Assembly: GCF_019649055.1 (NCBI RefSeq)
Contig: NW_026570282.1
Location: forward strand, 620,001 to 684,000
Length of the DNA: 64,000 nucleotides
Source: Paramacrobiotus metropolitanus
Taxonomy: Eukaryota > Tardigrada > Eutardigrada > Parachela > Macrobiotidae
Direction of reading: 5' to 3'
Made by a program: the position numbers and the translations under genes. The notes beneath the pieces are model-generated. The model was not told the DNA's origin, ran no database searches, and saw nothing but the letters and a program-made list of their open reading frames with translations. The stretch's first letter is position 1. Every line of letters begins with the position of its first letter. This document shows, in pieces, positions 35,733 through 47,006 of this stretch.

Positions 35733-38457
35733 GATGTAATACGGCGACTTAATAAACTATCCGTAGGATGGTTGTTTCAAAACAAAACTTTGCGATATTT
35801 ACTAGCAAAAAGTACATACATACGCGTACAAGAAACAGAGAAGGCTGTGTAATGATAGTGAGACTTTTTTGCATCGTTCCACATCTTATATGCAGATCAT
35901 TTGAAGCGTTACCTACCGCGACTTTCACATCTGTAGGTTCCTCATGGACAGTTCTAGAGCTCACTAATAGCATGTCGATGGCCGCGCAAATCGCATGTAC
36001 AGTGAAACTTACGATTAGCGAAAGTACAAAAATGAATAGCGGATTCTGGTTATTTTCTTGTAGCAGATCTCATTATCGGTGTGTTATGCATGCTCTTCGC
36101 CACACTGCGGCACATGCTGTAATTAAAGCCAGACCGGTGCGCTGTAGTGCGATAATTAGAGTTAATATAATTATCCGCAAATTAATAACAAAGTTCATGA
36201 CTTTGGGGCTGCACATGTATAAGTAGTGACAACAACGCAGCATTTTTGTGAACGACTTTCGTGACCTTTTATAATTTCTGTTGATAATTGACTAGGGCAC
36301 TTTCCCAAAGGTAAACTAAAGTAAGAGGACGATACCTACATACGTTTATGAGCTGCAGCAGCAAATGTAATTATAATAAAAAATTTTTACAGTAATTACT
36401 AGAAGTGATAAAAGATTCGACGCAACACGCGAAAATATATTTTAAAAATAAAACTTATCCAGATGATGGTGATGACGTACATTAATTAAAAACATATGTT
36501 GTTGAAATATACTATTTTTGATGATGCATTATTACTGAATATTCTGATACGTTTGCATTTTAGGATGTCTGAACGTTTACGAACAAACACAAACTGGTCA
36601 AGTAGATCGAGTTTGTTTAGCTTTTTCTGGCTAGTATTACAAGATCTAGATTAACGTAACGTAGACGATTTGAAAATGTTTTCAGGTTCCGTTAGTCAGT
36701 GTTATTGGACTGCGTTAATCAATTTTTAGGCACCTCGAGACTGGCATAGCTTGAGTAGGAGCAATGCAAACCTGGATCGATTTCCTGTAACCGTAAAAAC
36801 TGCTCCACCCACTGGATTAAGCCGCCCGCTCAACCCATTTTCGCATATTGCGCACCTGTTTCATTTAATAATACCCAGGAAGGTATCCCGGTATTGAATT
36901 TATGTCACTCACAAAATCCCCTGTGTGGATCAATAAGTGCAGTTGCAGCAATACACTTTTCTATCTAATATAAGGATTACAAGGTGGAGAAAATCGACAG
37001 CGGTACTTTAAAAGAACACATTGAGCGGGCTATATGTGCTACACGTTGCGCTACTTTGTACAGTACAGCCTGTACAGGATACCTTCTACCTGGAAACTTT
37101 CTTCAGCATGGCTGCTGAATGCTGATGCAGCATCTGCATTAATTTCCTCGTGGCACTCTAACGACGTCGTCGAAGTGTGACTTCAGCCACAGGTTCAGAT
37201 GTCCATTTTGTGGTGCTGTGTATACAACCGGAAACGATTTGCGGAAGTATAGGGACTTCGTTGTGCATTTTGTTGGTTGTCTTATTCGCTATGACTGTGG
37301 GCTGTATGATTTCTGAATTGCTAATCTATATTTCGTTATGCATAATCCCATAACGGTACGACTACAAATCGGTGTGTTTATACTTACGACTCTTTCCGTT
37401 GAACCTGTTACGTATCCAAAGATGCAGATTACCGTCGTCTCTGTAAATTTATGGTAGTGTGCTGAAACGGTACGACCTTCACAGCGGCGGCAAACGATGC
37501 GCACTGATGGTGAGCTTTCTTTATTGTGCAGTTGGTTATTTACCATTAGCGATAACGAATTATCTGACAGCCTCGACGGTTTATGTAGAGCTCTGCGGCT
37601 TAAATCCCTCCGGTTTCCATGCACTACGATCGCATGATCAATCATCACAATTTTTAATGTGCAACATATATGTTTATGCTTATCAGCCGCAGCTCACGAT
37701 TCACCTAATATTCCGTATCAACTGGCGATACGTTGTTTCCTCGATAGACGGCGTTTTTCTTTAACCGCAACATATCCCGAGCGCATTGCAACGCCTTCGC
37801 AGTTTTTATTCCGTTTAAACTGCGCCGTGTATGTGCGTGTGTTTTAAGAACGTCATGTTAAATGTCTGTTTATAAATTTGGATCTCTTGTGAGCCTAATC
37901 AGATATACCGCCTTTCTTTGCCTTGTCCATCATTACACTTAGAGGCATTATTCTCGACAGTCCGCGTGGTTAATCGCCGATGCGGCGACTTTTTCTTCAT
38001 CATCATCGACATCACTAGCCGAGAAAATGAACGAACAAACCTCAGGTAAAGTAATACCATGCGGTGTCCATTTCGTCGAAAACCTGTTTTTCTCCTCAAC
38101 GTCATCACTCACATACAGTTGAGATGCTCTTGTGTGCAACTTTTGTTTTGGGTTCCTGCTCGCTTTAAATAAGCATCGTAATGCACGCATACGATTGTAC
38201 GCATGATGCGGTCGTCAGTCATAGACTGCGTATGCATGTATGATGTGCGCCATTACGTTGAACAGTGCTCGGTTGAGGCCACTGTATTTAACATCTGCAT
38301 TCTGTCAAACCACGTCGGGTATTAGTAGGCATACTCGCATAATCATTGTACATTGTGTACAGCAGGCGTAGCGCGGAATTCCGACGTCGGACCTACATTT
38401 TTGTTTGATCAAGTAAAAATCTCTTGTCTAGATCCTCATGTGGATCTTCATCGCAAG
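35733..38457. other. long intergenic region
   Basis: About 2.7 kb. A plus-strand frame of 152 codons (35768-36226) and a minus-strand frame at 37948-38190 (80 codons, real ATG, acidic C-terminus SDVDDDEEKVAAS) are the only noteworthy ones. The latter could be a small gene but has no features to confirm it. Elsewhere nothing was found. Confidence 0.35.
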
Positions 38458-41400
38458 ATGAGTCTTATCAGCATGATGGCTCCGCATCCGGACCTCCTCT
38501 ATAAGGAAGCTGTAACAGCTCCTGGTAAGTCGACTCTGTTTCCTCAAATGCCACTGAGTGGTCAGTATCGCAGCTTTTGGCGAATTCCTGTCTTTATTCT
38601 GCCCTAAAGAGTTTCAGTTTTGTATAACGAAGATCATGCGTTTCTAGAATTCTGTTCAACTGGTTTAAACTTTTATTTTAGTACACTAACAGTCAGATAA
38701 AATTAATAAGGTAACAACGCTAACTAGTCCAGCATGCTGACATAACAAATTAATTATTTTACGACGTTTCGCAAAGCTGAACAGCACAACTTTATCCCGT
38801 ATTTGATAATGCTGTGTCATTTGCATGAGTATATTTTAGTGTTGCAAGACGTTTTTCTTGCTTTAACTACAAAATCTACCTAAAATTCTGTTGTAGGTGG
38901 ATTGTCCAAAGAGCAGCATCCGATCATTGTGATTCCGGATAACTATCGGCTTGGCTCGTTGACTGACGATGAAATTGCCTGTTTGTTCACATATTTTGCG
39001 AAGATTCACACGTAAGTTGCGCTTTACGATTCTATTTTTTTTCAATAAAAAATTTCTGTTCCTCTCAGTCTTAAAAGTAGCATTTCTTCTCGTTGTAAAA
39101 ATTACAGCGCGATAATGGTTTTACGGGCATTTACATAGTGTAAGTCAATCGGTCTGGAATCTCGTGGACATGCGGTATATTTGTTTACATGTACGAGCTG
39201 AAAGATACTGTAAACATTTATGAAAGCTGATTTCATAAAATTTGGTCGCTACCGATACGACAGTAGGAAGAATATGAATATGTTCGCCGTTTTGATGCAG
39301 TGATGTCAGATACTGGGAACGGTTTCAGATTATCCCCGCATACACCGCATGGTGCACATTTAACTTTCGCCCCCTCATTGTGCACTAATTGTGATTTAGA
39401 TAATTCAGTTTATATTCACTCATTTGTTATCACCGCACAGAAGCCACAGATACCATAAACATGCGGACGAATCACGCAGACATACTTATATTTTATTTAT
39501 TTAGCGGCAAACCGTACTATACGAAGCAGTTTATACTAATGTCATAATGGTAATGCTAACATGTTAATTGTTAACAACATCATGCACGTTTTTTTTACTT
39601 TGTGACAGTTCAGCTGACTGATAATTAACTTTTTGCGCGATATGCTTTTGAAAAGCGTTGGCATAAATCATAGTTTCCTTTATTTACAGAAGTTGATTAT
39701 GTGGGGAGAATTATCGTCGCTAGTGATGAACTGATTTGCAAGCGCCCTATTTTCACATTTTATAGTGCAGACGTATTGTACTGTACGTAGGTTTCTTGGG
39801 TCGGGTACACTGCGAGGTACTCGGAGGCAGTAACACTTTTAATAACAGCCATTGGTAATATATAGTAATGCATCAGCACAAATTATGGGTTATGCTTATA
39901 ACCGAAATATTGTGCACGCCTTACAAATGTCTTTTGTTTGGTGTACGTAACAGCTTGTAAAGCGGAGTGAAGATGTCGGCAAATCTTCCACTGCAGAAGT
40001 GAGCAGTTTCTCAATGAGTTTACATCATGGTGTAATAGATAGTGTTTTCGAATTTGCAATTGTTGCCCAATACAAAATATTGTTACCATACGTAGGCCGT
40101 AGCCGCGTAGAGTTTAAAAGATGCACTTACATTGTTGATTATAGTTGTCTTATTGTCATGATGCTTTTCTTGCTTAATGGTTTGGGAGCAATTGTTAACA
40201 GTAGGTGAAACTGTTATTTATATTAACTGACGTGTATGTGCTTTCTTGCAGCCCCGCCGAACAGAAGAGGGGCTTCGTTGTCATTGCGGATCGTCGAAAT
40301 GATACGTGGCCGGCAACCCGTAGCGCTTTATTAAAAATCAGAGTACGTGGAACGTACAAATCAATGTTGCAAATTTATCGGGGGAAACACCATAATAAGA
40401 TCTGAACCACTAAAAATCTTCCCGTGGCACAGGAACATTTTCCGGCACCGGTCGAGCATCTCTATTGTTTGGAGCCTAATAGCCTTATTCAAAAAACTAT
40501 CGGCGCTGGTTATAAGCAGATCAATGGATATACCACGAATGGTTATCCGATTATCCGGTTCCTTCAGAAACCCGAAGACATTCCCGATTTGGGTCTAGTA
40601 TCCCTCGATCAGCTACCGCCGTCATTAGGCGGACCGCTGATGTATGATCACAAAGTGTGGTGTGAACATCGTTTGGTAAGCATTTTTGATTTTTGGGTTG
40701 TTGTGTATTTTTTGCTTTGAAGGCTTTCAGACATTTACACATGCTGCTCTTTTTTAGGCTGTGGAAAAATATGAGGTTAGTTAATCGGAATTTCTTCTTC
40801 CAGTTGTGTGCAACAGCTGGTCTCCACTACACGGTTGTCGGTTATTATTGTTTGCAAATTCACTCTAGTTACTCTCTTTTCTTGTTTAAATATCCGATTT
40901 TTTCATTGTACTGTGCACGGATACCTGTTGCATCCTGCGATAGATTGTTTGATGCACGTGTAGCCAATATAAATTGTGCACTTCATGTTATCAATATTGA
41001 ATCAAAATTTCTTTCTAATTTAAATATCTGCTGACTTTGTTCGTTTTTGCAATTTCAGCACATCTGAATTCGTCTCATGGCAGTACAGATGCAAAAGCAA
41101 TGCATGCTAATAATGAAAATCAAGTAAATCAAATTATTTTAGGCGAATACATGTGAACTGGATGCGGAATCTACCGATCTAATGGACACTATGCGCAATA
41201 GTGAACTCCCCAATGAGCCGAATGCCATTGACGAAATGATAAAGGATCAGTTGATATTGCGCAACCATCTAAAAACTGACATCAACGACGGCATCAAACG
41301 CGGCAATGCACTGCAGGAGTGTGTGCTGCAGTACGACAATCGTACCGTTGTCAATCTTGAGCAGATACCTGACAGGATGCGCAACATTCTCATCATCCGT

Positions 41401-42535
41401 GAATGCATGGAGCGCTTAGCATTTGTGGAAAAGCAGTTTGACCAGTTCTGGTCCGATCACTATCCGATGCTGTTGCAGTGCCAGCAGCTGCGCCGATTTG
41501 AGGTCAAGTTCAGACAGCTCTTCCCCACTTTGAGCGATCGACTTAGAGCGCTCAAGAAATTTCATGACAAAATTGAGCAGGCCATTGATGCGGTTAAGGC
41601 GGATGATCTTGATGACATAATTAGTGATATTGAGGTAGGAATACCGTTTTCGAACTTGTCGTCTGGCGATGTGGAACGCATCCAAAAATATTCACTGTAC
41701 GCAGGATTTGATACCGCAAGCCAAAGATCTTTTGGATATGGGCCGACGTCTCATTTCCAAACGGCACTATGCCGATGACTCTATTAGGCCTAAATGCCGA
41801 GAACTGGAAGATACCATTAACGAGCTGGAAACCAAGTCGAAGTTCTGTAATGAGAAACTGCACCGTTGCACAGAATTAGAGGATCGGATGACAAAGGTGA
41901 CAACACATTTTCGTCAGCGACCTTTTTAACCGGCTGTATGATAGCCAGTTATACAGTTTATAGCTGTAACGGTATTTCAGATTTAGTTGTGATATACATG
42001 TTGGTCAGTATGATGAAAGTGAAATGCGCCTTTGTTTTCCAGGCGGAAAAGTGGTGTCATGAGGGAATGGACCGGCTGAGCAGTCGTTGGCTACGACACC
42101 CCGATGCGGCACCTGCTGACTTAGCCCGGGACATTGATCAGTTCCTAGCACAATCCTCAGATTTTAAATTAGATAACCCAAGGGAATTCCATAATTATTT
42201 CAAAACACACGCTACTCAAGAGATGAATAATCGACTACCTGAGGTATTGTTTTGTAGAACCAAAGTTAACAGCTATGGCCGGCTCAAGTTTTGTCTTTAT
42301 AACAGCCCAAAGCCTGTTACCACTATTATAAACTCTTCCACTTCCAGCACATAAAATCCGGTACCGAACTGTTAATGTATTTTTTTAGCTTCTTCGAGAA
42401 TTTGAAGAAGTCAAAGAACTGTGCCACAATCGTCGAAACTCCCTCGTTCCTCAGGAGGTGGACGCCAGCGGAAGAGGATCCCTTCATTCGCATTCGTCCT
42501 CCCGAGCATCCACCGTTCGTGCCGGGTCAAGATGA
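38458..42535 (+). CDS. DBS/MCF2L-type Sec14-spectrin protein lacking DH-PH
   Basis: Nine in-phase exons: 38458-38524, 38897-39011, 40252-40342, 40433-40675, 40758-40775, 41143-41634, 41705-41896, 42043-42243, 42389-42535; 521 residues. Residues 25-180 form a Sec14/CRAL-TRIO lipid-binding domain (PIIVIPDNYRLG, GFVVIADRRNDTW, PLMYDHKVWCEHRL). Spectrin-like helices follow, with QFDQFWSDHYPMLLQCQQLR, RHYADDSIRPKCRELED and KLDNPREFHNYF, each matching DBS/MCF2L at the same place. In MCF2L a RhoGEF DH domain and a PH domain come next; here the frame ends after HNRRNSLVPQEVD and a Ser/His-rich tail. The next gene is on the other strand, so no DH-PH follows. One exon is only 18 bases. Confidence 0.8.
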
Positions 42536-43213
42536 TCGTTGTGTTCCTCCCCCGACTCTGACTTTACACCCGATCTTTCTGTGTTTTTTTCCCTTGTCGA
42601 AAAAGCTTTCTGTGAAAGTTCACCTACATTGAAGGTTTACATATTTATATAATACGAGATGTTAAAAAAATTTATGAAAACGCAATAATTTTTGCTAAAT
42701 GCTTTCTTTTTCCCGGTCCAGTTCCGAGCCTTCATGTTGTACGTAATATCATGGATGTATTCTTGGATATTTAATGTTTATCAACTTTTATTTATTTGTC
42801 TTAGAAGGGATTTTTATTTTGATCTATGTTCCAACGTTTTGTCGCGAACTGTGGTGATTTTTGTACAGCCGAAGCCATTAAACTGTTTCACTGGCACTCT
42901 TGTCTACAACGACATCGACATTCATAACAACATTAGAGTTAGCAAAGATTACAATATTTAATCAACAAGATCGTATATAAGAGTCACGAATATTAGATTA
43001 GATAGTAAAAACAGAACCGTAACGTTACAGATGATTAAAGACAGTAATTAAACCGATAATGTTTAAAAATAACTGTAATCAGACAAGTTACAATATCGAG
43101 AAACTTTTCACGCAAATACCCACATAAGCCAAACTTAATCAATTAAAAACGGGAATTTACAAAGCAGCCGCAAGAAAACGCTTATCCCGGTTCTGAATCA
43201 TTCCGTCCAGTGT
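42536..43213. other. 3' UTR / intergenic, convergent
   Basis: Searched specifically for DH or PH exons on the plus strand and none was seen. A possible tiny exon (acceptor at about 42720, donor GTACGT at about 42738) leads nowhere. Confidence 0.45.
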
Positions 43214-43645
43214 TCATCCCGTTGGTGCATGAGATGCAGGGGTAGACGCAACAGTTGTCACAGGAAGCGGTGAGGTCACAGATGGGGCAACTGTTGTTGC
43301 CGGATTACTAGTTCCAAAATATATTGCAATGATGGCGATAATGACAATGACAATCACACCAATAATAATCCACATCTTCAGATTCTTCCACCAATATTTG
43401 CGTTTGACCTTTTTCGCAGTGGCCTGGAATTGGTGAGCGCCGAACTGCAGTGCATCGGCGCGTTCATCCAGGTCAGCTAAACGATCGCCTCGTTCCAGTA
43501 CTCGATTAACATTGTCCTTCATAACATCGATAACTTCATTAACCTGCCGTTGTGTCTGTTCGATTTTTGTGTTGGATGATCGGCCACCGGCGCTTCCTCC
43601 TGGTGCTCCGGCACCGCCTCGGCGATTCTCATCGTTGTTCCACAT
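43214..43645 (-). CDS. synaptobrevin (VAMP), n-Syb type
   Basis: R-SNARE of synaptic or secretory vesicles that pairs with syntaxin and SNAP-25 to drive fusion. One coding exon, 143 residues, ATG at 43645; a 3' splice site (TTTGCAG) just before the ATG suggests a non-coding first exon. A Gly/Ala/Asn-rich N-terminus is followed by the SNARE motif (QRQVNEVIDVMKDNVNRVLE, with the zero-layer Arg in VNRVLERG), the juxtamembrane KVKRKYWWKNLKMW, and one TM anchor rich in Ile/Val. The lumenal C-terminus is extended by about 30 Thr/Pro/Ser/Val residues (NPATTVAPSVTSPLPVTT), longer than in vertebrate VAMP2 but reminiscent of invertebrate n-Syb isoforms. Confidence 0.92.
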   Translation of the reverse strand: MWNNDENRRGGAGAPGGSAGGRSSNTKIEQTQRQVNEVIDVMKDNVNRVLERGDRLADLDERADALQFGAHQFQATAKKVKRKYWWKNLKMWIIIGVIVIVIIAIIAIYFGTSNPATTVAPSVTSPLPVTTVASTPASHAPTG

Positions 43646-44522
43646 TCTCTGCAAAAGAGATGGTATACCTTTTTGTCTACAGCGTAAGCACCAACCACCG
43701 CACTTTAGTTAAGTAACTATATGCTTGCTAATTCATAAGCATATTTTATTAAAGCAAGGATGTAGACAAAAACCTGCCACAGATGAGCGGAAAGGCATTT
43801 TAATTACTGATTGTGACGTCGACATTGCTTCCTTAAAATCTGCACAAATTAATCTATTCTGCTACTTCTGCAAGACACACTCTCCTCTACTTAAGAAAAT
43901 AAGAATGCAATAGTTTCTGTCAACGGGCGTAAATTTTAATAAACTTGGAACACATAAAAACCAAAAAAGGTAACAAGACAAAAGAGATCAACGTAGTACC
44001 GTTGAATTATCCGAGTAAACAGGAACGCTTTTGTAGGAAGACGAGCTCATCTGAAATAGCGGACTTGAAGCTGTTGCCATATTAGTAGTTTACTCGATTT
44101 CCTCTTGAGAGTTATAGTATCCACAAAGCACATTCCGCGGTGCATTCAATTTATATAACGCCATTTCCATTTGTTAACAACACAAGGAGGGTGTCATACG
44201 TGCAATACGTGAGCATGCCCTATGCAGTTTGGTTCAAAAATTAAGTCGCCTTGCATCTGTCGGACATAATACACAGATACAATTTAAACAGCTAACCATG
44301 AAATCTCTACAGTTGTACTGCAGTCAGTGCAGACGAAATAGCAAAGATATTAAATAGGACTTTCACACGTCTACAGACTACACACACGATCCCAAAATAT
44401 CCCTTTAAATTTTAATTTAGCCGGAACTGCATAGGTGGTAGTCGCAGCTAGAATCGACAGTTTGATATTTCTGCTCATTAATCGTTAATACCGAAACACA
44501 ATGAGAGCCACGGATTCCTTAG
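43646..44522. other. intergenic region
   Basis: Upstream flank of synaptobrevin (−) and 3' flank of the tentative Cys-containing gene. A non-coding first exon for synaptobrevin may lie here. Confidence 0.35.
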
Positions 44523-46376
44523 CTAATCAGGCAGAAAAGGGAGCCGTCGTGACTTAAAATCCATACCTCCACCTAGCAACAGCTTGCCTATTCTCAACAA
44601 TTCTTTCGTAAATAATTCAGGATGATACATTTTTATGATTTCAGGATGATACAATCATAATAAATTTAAATAACATCTAAAACAGCTTTCGAAGTAATTC
44701 AGATACTCTAATTTGTCAGTACGCGGTAGGGTGATCTGGGTGATGTACCTTTATGCCGCCATTCTTCTCCAAAGTGTTTACGAAGATCACACGACGAGGC
44801 CTCTGGAGAACAGTACCGTGCTACTCAGTAGATATTACATATCCTTTTCCGTTCATAATATAGTTGTGCAGTGAGTCTACATCCAAGTCAACCAGTTTTC
44901 CATATTACGAAAGTTCTTGGAAGTTGTAAATAACTATCACAGAACCATTTAAAAATGCAACACAGTACTGTAATACATTCAACAAAAACAACAACAGTTC
45001 AATTCAAAAATAACACACGCACTGTAACACGCAGTAATAGGAAAATTATTCCAACAATTTTATATTTCACAAGCTACCTGAAATCGAGAGCAATGGAATC
45101 ATCACGCAAAAACCAATGACAGCCAAGCAGATTAGAAAATTATTCAGGTGTAAATAGTAAAACGTAAGAATAACCGGAAATGTCAAATGGGTAAGCGTAC
45201 TAACTGACCTTCGATCTTTACACCATTTGATCTGAAATTCTCCAGAGCCCGCTTACTTACTCTAGTCAGCCACTCGTACGAAAAATCTTCCAAAGAAATT
45301 TTTGAAACAATGGTATTCAAAGTGCTCTGTCCATCACAAACAGTCAAGACATTGCGAGCTTAACTGCTTAACACGGGTAAAACATAAACCAATTACACCA
45401 CTTTTCTCGTTTGTCATCTGTTGACCAAGGTGCAAAATGAAGCCATCGTAAATTCATAGAACATACAGATTAACCAGTTTCAAATTTGATCGCTTATCAA
45501 AGAAAGCTGGAATAAGTTAGCCTCCTCAAAAATCGATCGTAAGCCAAGGCAGATAAACGCAACAGGTCCAGTTCACAATTTTTCAAGTTCCTATGTTTAC
45601 TGACAGTTTACGGACTAATAGTAACCTGAAACTGTTGATTAAGAGTTAAGTACCACTATGTCAGATGCTAAATTCAAATTCGAAACTACCGTCAGGTTTC
45701 TTTACGCCAGAAAGTTACTCTTTTATGAAATGCTGCACATTTATGGATCAGAACTAGAACTACGCTTTCTATACAAGTATTGTTAACGGGTGATCCACAC
45801 TGCCAAACAGTACAACATGTATAGCATCCAGACTCTACAGATAAGTATGTCAAGCTAAAGCAGGAAAAGCCTGTTGCTTCGTCCAGTTTGTGCCGTACCT
45901 TTTAAAGGGTCGCAATATTCGATCCTTCCAGACGGTCCCACGATCAATTTACGGTTGGAACAGAACAGGGACGCTGAAAGTCAGAAAGCGGAAAGACGTT
46001 AAAAGAAAATATCAGACTGCTCTAACGCATGTCCTTGAGCACACACATTCCTGGTAGTGGTGATCACCACATTCCACCTAATATTCTAACGCTTGACTTA
46101 CTAGTCCTTCTGGCCTATACGAGGCCAGGAACAGGCGTAGGAGAATACTCAACGGTACGGGGAAAGAATAGCAGTTAAATTGTTGAACAACCAAATTTAT
46201 GGGAATTCAGTCTTCAGGAAACGAAACACGTAACTGCAGAAGGCAAGATTGGGGGCAAAATCACAGATTTTCACACACAGTACGCGATTCAACACACCAC
46301 CGTATACAACTTTACACACGCGTTCCAAAAAGCCAAAAAGCCTTTGATTTGCATGAGTCATGGTAGATGCGTTCAT
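44523..46376 (-). CDS. tentative gene built from eight short exons
   Basis: The stretch lacks any frame over 60 codons, but eight short minus-strand frames join with GT-AG borders in consistent phase: 46301-46376 (ATG), 45899-45973, 45706-45834, 45475-45506, 45397-45417, 45209-45326, 44749-44802, 44523-44587; 189 residues. The best pieces are exon 2 (SNRKLIVGPSGRIEYCDPLK), exon 3 with clustered Cys (GCYTCCTVWQCGSPVNNTC), and exons 6-8 (SLEDFSYEWLTRVSKRALEN, DLRKHFGEEWRHKG, KLLLGGGMDF then LPFLPD and stop). No known domain. First exon and the two tiny middle exons are the weakest. Chance alignments of splice sites are possible over 2 kb, so confidence is low. Confidence 0.33.
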
Positions 46377-47006
46377 GGCAAGCTGTCCGCCTCAATCTGC
46401 TGTCTACAAGATAATTGAGAACGCTTATAATTCTTGTATTATAGCTTCTTTAATTTATCGTTAATTTAATTTAAATTAACAGTTAAAGTTTTGGATGGAT
46501 ACAGTTTAATAATTAGTGTTAAAGCACGTCGCTGGTGGCCCGGTACCGCACGTCTGCACCGTAGGCTTAACCGCTAACCATTGATTTATTAATATTAGTA
46601 AATTTCCGAACCATTAAATTTGTTATCCTGGTTTAGTCCTATTATATAAATCTGTAGACATATCAAAAACGTATTCATCAGAATTTTTGATATCTATGTT
46701 AAAACTTCTAAGCGTTTAAATGTTATTACAGCATTAAGTAAACCTACAGAAATTATCCTTATTAGTTATCACACTGTGACCGCAAGGTTTGCTCTTCATG
46801 CTACTATCGTATTCATGTTTATTTTCTTATTCTATACTGTATGAATTTGTTGGTTAATGTTAATCAATCTCTCAAGAGTCAAGATGAAGGAAAGAACTGG
46901 ATATCCGTAAAGAGAAAGGTTAAAATACACCTGATGGGAATTTTCGTCACGTTGTCGTAATCAGTCATGTGGTACTACAGTAACTACACCCATATTCTCT
47001 TTGATA
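46377..47006. other. intergenic between divergent genes
   Basis: Upstream of the BTB-BACK gene (+) and of the tentative minus-strand gene. AT-rich; no exon found. Confidence 0.35.

Noticed and set aside
35768-36226. 152-codon plus-strand frame
   Set aside because: No signal peptide, domain or splice context, Cys/His-rich random-looking composition; the ATG is not supported.
44615-44660. Short direct repeat TCAGGATGATACA
   Set aside because: Only 13-14 bases, two copies, in an intron of a tentative gene; compatible with chance.
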